A stretch of 5,960 bases of DNA. It comes from Anaerolineales bacterium (GTDB lineage: Bacteria; Chloroflexota; Anaerolineae; UBA7937). Positions 1-4,894 of the stretch are shown here, in pieces (position 1 is the first letter of the stretch; each line of letters opens with the position of its first letter). The notes beneath the pieces were generated by a model. It was not told where the DNA came from and did no database searches. It saw only the letters and a list, made by a program, of their open reading frames with translations. The DNA is taken from contig JAUVHF010000102.1 of NCBI GenBank assembly GCA_030593425.1, forward strand, positions 1 through 5,960, given 5' to 3'. The position numbers and the translations under genes were made by a program.

Positions 1-16
1 AGTCGGAGGGAGAGGC

Positions 17-394
17 GTGGAGAAGGAGCAGCCCCAAACGGTTTTTGAGGAGGTTCTGCATCGGATGAACGAGGCTGGGGGTTTCGAAGCCTCGGTCCTG
101 GCTAGTAGTGACGGCCTACCTATCGCTAGCGTCCCCCCCGATTATGACTTCCAGACTGTTGCGGCTATGGTAGCGGTCTTAGCCAGCGTGGCAGGGGAGA
201 CCCAGTCCAGGGTTGGCCTGGGTCAGTTAGATGAGGTCTCCGTCCTGGCCGATGACCGTATCCGCTTGGTATGTCGCTATTTCACCACCGGCGGGGAAGA
301 GTTCATAATGGCTGTGGTCGTCCCTCGCGACGGCTACTACCGCCGGGCCACCAATAGCGCCATTCAAGAGATCAGACGGGCTTGGCACAGTTAG
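17..394 (+). CDS. Roadblock/LC7 domain protein (MglB-like)
   Basis: A complete 125-residue protein made of a single roadblock/LC7 domain. The recognisable parts are an N-terminal amphipathic helix (about residues 8-20), the family-typical stretch ASSDGLPIAS (about residues 29-38), a second helix rich in Ala/Val and a C-terminal helix ending IQEIRRAWHS. There is no signal peptide or membrane segment, so it should be cytoplasmic. Bacterial members such as MglB usually form homodimers and act with a small Ras-like GTPase, often encoded next door. No GTPase lies downstream, and the upstream side is outside the window, so the partner is unknown. The start is GTG at 17, supported by a GGAGGG Shine-Dalgarno at 5-10 with suitable spacing. 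The family call is confident. The specific role (polarity, GTPase regulation, signalling) cannot be told from sequence alone. Confidence 0.85.
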   Translation: MEKEQPQTVFEEVLHRMNEAGGFEASVLASSDGLPIASVPPDYDFQTVAAMVAVLASVAGETQSRVGLGQLDEVSVLADDRIRLVCRYFTTGGEEFIMAVVVPRDGYYRRATNSAIQEIRRAWHS

Positions 395-413
395 TCAATT
401 GGGCCACAGGGCA

Positions 414-442
414 AGAGATCCCGATCATCGGTCGGGATCTTT
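414..442 (+). terminator. Hairpin after the roadblock gene, weak intrinsic terminator
   Basis: A perfect 9-bp inverted repeat pairs AGATCCCGA (416-424) with TCGGGATCT (432-440). Wobble and Watson-Crick pairs extend it outward to 414/442 and inward to 426/430, leaving a 3-nt loop. It lies 20 nt after the stop of the roadblock gene. The downstream T tract is very short (TTT, then ACTC), so termination may be inefficient. The hairpin end touches the likely -35 region of the next promoter, so it sits exactly at the boundary between two transcription units. Confidence 0.55.
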
Positions 443-469
443 ACTCACACCGCCTTTACCTGGTATAAT
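440..469 (+). promoter_or_regulatory. Extended -10 sigma70-type promoter for the PBP gene
   Basis: A perfect TATAAT at 464-469 is preceded by TGG, giving the extended -10 form TGnTATAAT. A weak -35 candidate, TTTACT (440-445, 4 of 6 matches to TTGACA), lies 18 nt upstream. A strong extended -10 commonly compensates for a poor -35. Transcription would start about 6-8 nt after the -10, near 475-477, which is only 2-4 nt before the ATG at 479. The transcript would therefore have almost no 5' leader. Confidence 0.75.
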
Positions 470-478
470 AGACCAGAG

Positions 479-2569
479 ATGAAACGCCTGCTTCTTTTGG
501 CCACCCTTTTCGTCTTAGCGGTATCTTGCCAAGGCTCTTCCACCCCAGAGGCCACCCCCAGCCCCACGCCTCCCAAGCCCTCTTCCCGCCCCGTCGCCGA
601 GGCGTTCCTAGCCGCCTGGGAGGAAAGGGCCTACACCTCCATGTACGGCTTCCTCTCCTCTCCTTCAAAGGCGACTGTCAGCGAGGAGAAGTTCACAGAG
701 CGGTACGAGACGGTCATAGAAGAGGCCACGGTCACTTCCCTCTCCGTCGAAGTCAGGGGGGTCGAAGAGAAGGGCGAGAAGGCGGAGGCTAGGTTCATAG
801 TGACGCTGCGCACCGTTCTTTTGGGCGAGTTTCAGGTGGAGAACACCTTGCCTCTCGTTTGGGAAGGGGGGTGGAAGGTAGAATGGTCGTCGTCTCTTAT
901 CTTCCCTGATCTGAGCGATGAGAATTTGGTCTATCTGGAAAGGGAAGTCCCCGCCAGGGCCAACATCTATGCCCAGAGCGGAGAGCCCTTGGCCATGGAA
1001 GGGGCCCTAGTAGTGGTGGGGGTAATACCAGGCCAAATCCAAGACGAGCCCCGGCTCCTTTCGGAGCTGAGTCGCATCCTGGGGATGAGCCAGGGGGAGA
1101 TAAGCGAGAAGTATCACGCTGTCGGCGTACAGCCCCACTGGTGGATACCCATCGGGGACATCACCTTCAAGGAGAGTATCGAGCACCGGGAAACCCTCTC
1201 TTCCTTGGTTGGGGTATCCCTGCGGGAGAAGCCGATAAGGACCTACCCCCAGGGGAGCGTGGCGTCCCATATCGTGGGGTATGTGGGGGAGATCGATCAA
1301 GAGGAGTTGGCCTCGCTCTCCGATGAAGGGTATCGAGAGGGCGACTGGGTGGGCAAGGCCGGCCTGGAGCGGTGGGGGGAGGGATACCTGGCTGGCCGGA
1401 TAGGAGGGGTTCTCTCGGTCGTCACCCCTCAAGGGAAGGTGGTGGAGGTGATCAGGGAGTACCTCGCCCGCCCCAGCCGCAGCATCCACACTACGATAGA
1501 TCTAGATCTGCAGAGGGTGGCGGAGGAAGCGTTAGGTGATAAAACCGGGGCTATCGTGGCCTTAGACCCTCATAGCGGGGAGATCCTGGCCATGGTAAGT
1601 CATCCCACCTTCGACCCCAACCCCCTGATCCGAGGATTGGAAGCCCGCGAGTGGCAGGCTCTCCTAGGGGACCCCGGACGACCTTTCCTCAACAGAGCCA
1701 CCCAGGGAGCCTATCCCACCGGCTCCGTCTTCAAGATAGTGACCGCCACGGCGGCCCTGGCGGGAGCGGGCTTCGACCCTTCGACCACCATCCATTGCAC
1801 CGGCTCTTGGCGAGCGCCGTGGGGTCGGGTCTATGCCGACTGGGCGGCTCATGGCCCTATGGATTTCTTCTGGGCAATCGTCCGCTCCTGCGACGTCTTC
1901 TTCTTCCAGATGGGGTTACGCCTAGATAATATAGACCCTTGGTTGCTTCCCAATTTCGGACACAAATTGGGCTTTGGGGAACTGACGGGTATAGAGGTGG
2001 ACGAGACAGAGGGGCTCGTCCCTGACCCCGCCTGGAAGGAGGTGGGGTTCACCGGCGTGGGGAACCCCTTCTGGGTGCCAGGCGACGCGGTGAACTTGGC
2101 CGTGGGACAGGGGGACCTTTTGGCTACCCCCCTCCAGACAGCTAACATGATGGCTGCCATAGCCAACGGGGGCACACTCTATAGGCCCCATTTGGTGCTT
2201 CGTCTGGGAGCCACGCCCAAGGGCGAAGAAGAGGTCTTCGAGCCGGAGGAGATAGGGAAACTGCCCCTTTTGCCTGAACATCTGCAACTGATTCAAGAGG
2301 CCCTGCAGGAGGTGGCTATGAACCCCCGGGGGACCGCTTACTACGCCTTCAAAGATACCCCCTTCCCGGTGGCGGGGAAGACGGGGACAGTGGAGGTCCC
2401 CCGCGGGAACACTCACGCCTGGTTCGCGGGGTATGCCCCTGCCGATGACCCCCAGATAGCGGTGGCGGTAGTGGTGGAGCACGGCGGCGAGGGCTCCGTC
2501 GCTGCGGCACCTATCCTGCGGAAGGTGGTGGAGGCGTATCTCTTGCCTCCTGAGACAGAGAGCGATTAG
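479..2569 (+). CDS. Class B penicillin-binding protein, lipoprotein, MecA_N-like type
   Basis: A D,D-transpeptidase that cross-links peptidoglycan on the outer face of the membrane, 696 residues. It opens with a lipoprotein signal: KR, a hydrophobic run and lipobox AVSC with Cys17 as the lipidation site. A Pro/Ser/Thr-rich linker follows (about 19-37). Next is an NTF2-fold MecA_N-like domain (about 38-145), then the PBP dimerisation region (about 155-325, including HIVGYVGEI at 264-272). The transpeptidase domain (about 335-690) begins at TTIDLDLQ. Active-site motifs are SVFK (Ser416 nucleophile, Lys419), SCD (470-472, the SxN position with Asp, as I recall for E. coli PBP2) and KTGT (634-637). 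There is no glycosyltransferase domain, so it is class B. The order resembles Firmicute low-affinity PBPs (PBP2a, B. subtilis PbpC), but beta-lactam affinity cannot be read from this. The ATG at 479 has no Shine-Dalgarno and sits just after a strong -10. It is probably cotranscribed with ychF. Confidence 0.92.
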   Translation: MKRLLLLATLFVLAVSCQGSSTPEATPSPTPPKPSSRPVAEAFLAAWEERAYTSMYGFLSSPSKATVSEEKFTERYETVIEEATVTSLSVEVRGVEEKGEKAEARFIVTLRTVLLGEFQVENTLPLVWEGGWKVEWSSSLIFPDLSDENLVYLEREVPARANIYAQSGEPLAMEGALVVVGVIPGQIQDEPRLLSELSRILGMSQGEISEKYHAVGVQPHWWIPIGDITFKESIEHRETLSSLVGVSLREKPIRTYPQGSVASHIVGYVGEIDQEELASLSDEGYREGDWVGKAGLERWGEGYLAGRIGGVLSVVTPQGKVVEVIREYLARPSRSIHTTIDLDLQRVAEEALGDKTGAIVALDPHSGEILAMVSHPTFDPNPLIRGLEAREWQALLGDPGRPFLNRATQGAYPTGSVFKIVTATAALAGAGFDPSTTIHCTGSWRAPWGRVYADWAAHGPMDFFWAIVRSCDVFFFQMGLRLDNIDPWLLPNFGHKLGFGELTGIEVDETEGLVPDPAWKEVGFTGVGNPFWVPGDAVNLAVGQGDLLATPLQTANMMAAIANGGTLYRPHLVLRLGATPKGEEEVFEPEEIGKLPLLPEHLQLIQEALQEVAMNPRGTAYYAFKDTPFPVAGKTGTVEVPRGNTHAWFAGYAPADDPQIAVAVVVEHGGEGSVAAAPILRKVVEAYLLPPETESD

Positions 2570-2592
2570 CCCACTCTTAGAAAAGGCCCAGA

Positions 2593-3681
2593 ATGGCTCT
2601 TCAAATCGGCTTGATCGGTTTGCCCAATGTGGGCAAGACCACGCTCTTCAACGTCCTCACCGGGGCGCGGGCCCCGGTGGCCCCCTACCCTTTCACCACC
2701 CTTGAGCGGAATGTGGGGGTGGCCACCGTCCCTGATGAACGGCTGCAAAGGATCGCCGCCCTGGTGAACCCGGAGGAGATCGTACCCACCACCATCGAGT
2801 TCGTAGATATCGCTGGCTTGGTGAAGGGGGCCAGCCAGGGGGAAGGGCTGGGCAACCAGTTCTTGGGACATATCCGCGATGTGGATGCGGTCTGCATGGT
2901 GGTACGCTGTTTCTCCACCCCTGACATCCCTCACCTGACCCCAGAATTGAACCCCAAAGATGACATCGAGGTTGTGGAGTTGGAGTTGGCTCTGGCGGAT
3001 CTAGCCACCGTAGCGAGGCGACTGGAGAAGTTGAGACATCAAGTGAAAGAGAGTAAGGGGGAGTATGAGGAGGAACTGGAGTTGTTGGAGCGCCTTCACG
3101 AGGCCCTGGGCCAAGGCGGGCAAATACGTAATTTGCCCTTAGACGCGGAGGAGAGGGAGATACTGAGGCCTTTGAAGCTGCTCACCAACAAACCCAGATT
3201 ATTCGTGGCCAATGCGGACGAAGAGGCGCTCCCCTCTGGGAGCGAGTTGGCGGCAGCAGTGAAAGAGTCAGCCGATGCCGAAGTGATCGTTCTCTGTGCC
3301 GAGTTGGAGGCGGGACTCCTAGAGTGGCCCCAGGAGGAAGCCCAAGCCTACAGGAAGGAGTTGGGACTTGAGGAGCCGGGGCTCAACCGTCTGATCGAGG
3401 CCAGTTACCGGCTCCTCGACCTAGTCACCTTTTTCACCACCACCGGAGGCCGAGAGGTCCGCGCTTGGACGGTACCAGGAGACACCCCCGCGGTGGAGGC
3501 CGCAGGGAAGATCCATAGCGATATGAAGAAAGGCTTCATCCGGGCCGAAATCATCTCGTGCGAAGATCTGATGAAGGCTGGTTCCTTTGCCCGGGCCCGA
3601 GAGAGGGGACTCGTGCGTTTAGAGGGGCGCGATTACCAGATACGAGAGGGAGACATCGTCCATATTCGATTTCACCTCTAG
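2593..3681 (+). CDS. ychF: Ribosome-associated OBG-family ATPase YchF
   Basis: Full-length YchF/OLA1-family P-loop protein of 362 residues, close to the usual 363. The G domain shows the Walker A GLPNVGKT (9-16), the G2 stretch PYPFTT (31-36) and the G3 motif DIAG (72-75) followed by GxGxGN-type residues. The G4 motif is NADE (207-210), the NxxE form in place of NKxD, which in this family favours ATP over GTP. His114 sits in the loop (DIPH) where E. coli YchF has the histidine needed for hydrolysis. Residues about 125-175 form a charged helical, coiled-coil-like insertion. The C-terminal TGS domain covers about 278-362 (TVPGDT, AAGKIHSDMKKGFIRAE). YchF binds ribosomes and is linked to stress and translation control. 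The start is ATG with an AAAAGG site at 2581-2586. It lies 23 nt after the PBP gene with no visible promoter between, so readthrough from the PBP promoter is expected. Confidence 0.97.
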   Translation: MALQIGLIGLPNVGKTTLFNVLTGARAPVAPYPFTTLERNVGVATVPDERLQRIAALVNPEEIVPTTIEFVDIAGLVKGASQGEGLGNQFLGHIRDVDAVCMVVRCFSTPDIPHLTPELNPKDDIEVVELELALADLATVARRLEKLRHQVKESKGEYEEELELLERLHEALGQGGQIRNLPLDAEEREILRPLKLLTNKPRLFVANADEEALPSGSELAAAVKESADAEVIVLCAELEAGLLEWPQEEAQAYRKELGLEEPGLNRLIEASYRLLDLVTFFTTTGGREVRAWTVPGDTPAVEAAGKIHSDMKKGFIRAEIISCEDLMKAGSFARARERGLVRLEGRDYQIREGDIVHIRFHL

Positions 3682-3683
3682 CC

Positions 3684-3712
3684 TTGCCCAGAAGGGGTAT
3701 CCATGATATAAT
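3684..3712 (+). promoter_or_regulatory. Extended -10 sigma70-type promoter for rpsF-ssb-rpsR
   Basis: TATAAT at 3707-3712 is preceded by TGA (3704-3706), the extended -10 form. A -35 candidate, TTGCCC (3684-3689, 4 of 6 matches), lies at the optimal 17-nt spacing. The predicted start is near 3719, giving a leader of about 60 nt before rpsF. The promoter begins 2 nt after the ychF stop with no terminator between, so some readthrough from upstream is likely. Confidence 0.8.
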
Positions 3713-3728
3713 TCGCCCTTGTTGATAG

Positions 3729-3771
3729 CCTTTCTGCTCCGAGATGGACTCGGGGCAAACCCGTGGAAAGG
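3729..3771 (+). promoter_or_regulatory. S6:S18-binding mRNA leader (autoregulatory element)
   Basis: The rpsF leader folds into two stacked stems. P1 pairs CCTTTC (3729-3734) with GAAAGG (3766-3771), with a possible extra U-G pair (3735/3765). P2 pairs GCTCCGAG (3736-3743) with CTCGGGGC (3749-3756) around the loop ATGGA; one pair is a wobble. The 3' side between P2 and P1 leaves an 8-nt bulge, AAACCCGT (3757-3764), that contains CCG. A two-stem element with a CCG-bearing bulge in front of rpsF is the hallmark of the known S6:S18 complex-binding site, which mimics helix 23 of 16S rRNA. The 3' strand of P1 includes the AAAGG of the rpsF Shine-Dalgarno, so binding that stabilises P1 should block translation. 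I built the fold by hand. The match to the known motif is inference from geometry and location. Confidence 0.72.
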
Positions 3772-3774
3772 AGG
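3767..3774 (+). promoter_or_regulatory. Shine-Dalgarno that fixes the rpsF start
   Basis: AAAGGAGG lies 5 nt before the GTG at 3780 and is a near-perfect anti-16S match. It decides between this GTG and the in-frame ATG at 3744. That ATG has no ribosome binding site and lies in the loop of the leader hairpin. The first five bases of the site are paired in stem P1 of the leader. Confidence 0.85.
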
Positions 3775-3779
3775 TTAGA

Positions 3780-4061
3780 GTGAGGGAGTACGAGTTAATC
3801 TACATCGTTCGCCCAGATCTGGAAGAGGAGGCTCTAGAAGAGATAAGCAAGAAAGTGGACCAGGTTGTGAGCGGTAACGGCGGGCAGGTAACGGAAGTGA
3901 AACGTTGGGGCAAACGTCACCTAGCCTACCCCATCCAGAAGTTGAAGGAGGGGTACTATGTATTGAATCAAATCCAGTTGGAACCCCAGATGTTGAAGGA
4001 GGTGGAGAGGAGTCTAGTCTTATCGGAGGAGATCATTCGTTATCTAATAGTGCGGATCTAG
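3780..4061 (+). CDS. rpsF: Small ribosomal subunit protein bS6
   Basis: Ribosomal protein S6, 93 residues from the GTG at 3780, close to the family's usual 95-100. It begins MREYELIYIVRPDL, the typical first strand, followed by helix 1 (LEEEALEEISKKVDQVV), the conserved RWGKRHLAYPIQKLKEGYYV (about 40-59) and a C-terminal strand ending IIRYLIVRI. S6 binds the central domain of 16S rRNA as a heterodimer with S18, whose gene lies two genes downstream. It lacks the long acidic C-terminal tail of E. coli S6. Extending the gene to the in-frame ATG at 3744 would add twelve residues unlike any S6 N-terminus and would run through the leader fold, so that start is rejected. It is the first gene of an operon and is probably repressed by the S6:S18 complex at its own leader. 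Confidence 0.96.
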   Translation: MREYELIYIVRPDLEEEALEEISKKVDQVVSGNGGQVTEVKRWGKRHLAYPIQKLKEGYYVLNQIQLEPQMLKEVERSLVLSEEIIRYLIVRI

Positions 4062-4093
4062 AGAGACGGGTTTGAGGAAAGGAGTGTATAGGG

Positions 4094-4474
4094 ATGGCGA
4101 GAGGCCTTAACAAAGTGATGATCATCGGCAACCTAGGGAGCGATCCAGAGATGCGTTATACCCCCACGGGGCGGCCGGTAACCTCTTTCAGCGTGGCCAC
4201 CTCGAGGAGTTGGGTTACCTCTGAGGGCGAGCCGCGAGAGGCGACAGAGTGGTTTCGAGTAGTAGCCTGGGGCAACCTAGCCGAGATATGCAACAGGTAT
4301 CTCAGCAAGGGCTCCCGGGTCTATGTGGAGGGTAGACTCCAAACCCGTAGCTGGGAGAATCAAGGGCAGAAGCATTACCGTACTGAGGTCGTAGCGACCG
4401 AGATGGTTATCTTGGACGCAAGAGAGCCAAGGTTGGCGGAGGAGGAAGGCGTAGAAGAGGATTCTGTGGTGTAG
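4094..4474 (+). CDS. ssb: Single-stranded DNA-binding protein
   Basis: Bacterial SSB, 126 residues, coating single-stranded DNA in replication, repair and recombination. The N-terminal OB fold covers about 3-107 with hallmark stretches LNKVMIIGNLGSDPEMRYTP (5-24), TEWFRVVAWGNLAE (51-64), YLSKGSRVYVEGRLQTRSW (69-87) and YRTEVVATEMVIL (95-107). Aromatic residues expected to stack on DNA are present (Trp40, Trp53, Phe54, Trp59, Trp87). The C-terminal tail is very short, about 19 residues, and ends EEDSVV. It is acidic but lacks the usual DDDIPF-like tip that recruits partner proteins. The gene starts at ATG with GAGGAAAGGAG at 4074-4084, spaced 9 nt. It sits 32 nt after rpsF, in the widespread rpsF-ssb-rpsR order, so its output is probably coupled to S6/S18 control. 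Confidence 0.96.
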   Translation: MARGLNKVMIIGNLGSDPEMRYTPTGRPVTSFSVATSRSWVTSEGEPREATEWFRVVAWGNLAEICNRYLSKGSRVYVEGRLQTRSWENQGQKHYRTEVVATEMVILDAREPRLAEEEGVEEDSVV

Positions 4475-4527
4475 AGCAATTACCTCCGTAAAGGATCCCT
4501 GTGGGAAATGACGGATAACTAGGCTAT

Positions 4528-4534
4528 GAGGAGG
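4528..4534 (+). promoter_or_regulatory. Shine-Dalgarno that selects a TTG start for rpsR
   Basis: GAGGAGG lies 5 nt before the TTG at 4540. The nearest ATG, at 4526-4528, overlaps this site in another frame and meets a TGA stop after five codons. The TTG is therefore the best-supported start for rpsR. Confidence 0.8.
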
Positions 4535-4539
4535 ATAGA

Positions 4540-4827
4540 TTGAGAGAAGAAGAGGAAGAGAGACGTCCGAGCAGGCGGGTCGTTGAGCGCAGAAGGTATC
4601 CCTCTTCTCGGCGGAGGAGTTGTTTCTTCTGCAGGGAGAAGATCAAGGAGATAGATTATAAAGACGCGGATTTTTTGCGCCGATTTCTAACCGACAGGGG
4701 AAAGATCAAGGCCCGGCGGAAGTCGGCGGTCTGCGCCCGTCATCAGCGCCAATTGGCGGTAGCCATCAAGCGGGCTCGCCACCTGGCCCTCCTACCCTTC
4801 ACCGGCGAGCATGTCCGGGGCAGTTAA
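4540..4827 (+). CDS. rpsR: Small ribosomal subunit protein bS18, zinc-type
   Basis: Ribosomal protein S18, 95 residues from a TTG start. The core is recognisable: CFFCREKIKEIDYKD (28-42), LRRFLTDRGKIKARRK (46-61), CARHQRQLAVAIKRARHLAL (65-84) and the terminal PFTGEH (86-91). Four potential zinc ligands are present as CxxC (Cys28, Cys31) and CxxH (Cys65, His68). This is the C+ form; many bacteria have C- forms without these residues. The N-terminal 27 residues are a charged extension, Glu-rich then Arg-rich, suited to rRNA contact. It is the last gene of rpsF-ssb-rpsR, 65 nt after ssb. That gap holds only the ribosome binding site and a weak 4-bp hairpin. rplI, a frequent downstream neighbour, is absent here. 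The TTG start with a very strong Shine-Dalgarno may tune its level against S6. Confidence 0.95.
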   Translation: MREEEEERRPSRRVVERRRYPSSRRRSCFFCREKIKEIDYKDADFLRRFLTDRGKIKARRKSAVCARHQRQLAVAIKRARHLALLPFTGEHVRGS

Positions 4828-4839
4828 TCTCCGCTAATT

Positions 4840-4879
4840 CAAGGGAGAGGCGTAGCGCGCTTTGCCTATGCCTCTCTTG
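4840..4879 (+). terminator. Hairpin after rpsR, probable intrinsic terminator
   Basis: An 11-bp stem pairs GAGAGGCGTAG (4845-4855) with CTATGCCTCTC (4866-4876) with one G-U pair and a 10-nt loop. CAA/TTG pairs at the base (4840-4842 with 4877-4879) extend it across a two-G bulge. It begins 12 nt after the rpsR stop. The trailing tract TTGTT is only moderately T-rich, so it may attenuate rather than fully stop transcription into the next gene. The 3' arm contains an ATG (4868) in frame with the foldase gene. Its position inside the stem argues against that codon as the start. Confidence 0.55.
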
Positions 4880-4889
4880 TTGCTAGAAG
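4862..4889 (+). promoter_or_regulatory. Weak candidate promoter before the foldase gene
   Basis: TGC followed by TAGAAG (4884-4889, 4 of 6 matches to TATAAT) forms an extended -10-like site. TTGCCT (4862-4867, 4 of 6) lies 16 nt upstream and resembles the TTGCCC of the rpsF promoter. Transcription would start almost at the ATG at 4895. The match is poor enough to be chance, but the foldase gene otherwise has no good Shine-Dalgarno and lies behind a hairpin. Confidence 0.25.
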
Positions 4890-4894
4890 TTGGT

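Noticed and set aside
1007..1489. Minus-strand open frame opposite the PBP gene
   Set aside because: It is an antisense shadow of a clearly conserved coding region. It is Pro/Leu/His-rich with no recognisable domain and no convincing ribosome binding site. The frames at 456-668, 1849-2175, 1922-2482 and 2566-2934 are rejected for the same reasons.
1498..1509. Perfect 12-bp palindrome AGATCTAGATCT
   Set aside because: It falls inside the conserved TTIDLDLQ codons of the PBP and is explained by coding.
3744..3779. In-frame ATG upstream of rpsF giving an S6 that is 12 residues longer
   Set aside because: It has no ribosome binding site, lies in the loop of the leader hairpin and adds residues unlike any S6 start. 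The GTG at 3780 has a near-perfect Shine-Dalgarno.
4496..4506. Small hairpin TCCC-TGT-GGGA between ssb and rpsR
   Set aside because: A 4-bp stem with no T tract and no conserved context is expected by chance, and the ssb-rpsR gap otherwise looks like an ordinary operon spacer.
4868..4894. In-frame ATG upstream of the foldase start
   Set aside because: It lies within the 3' arm of the post-rpsR hairpin with no Shine-Dalgarno. The basic tail that starts at 4895 looks like a natural N-terminus for this protein type.
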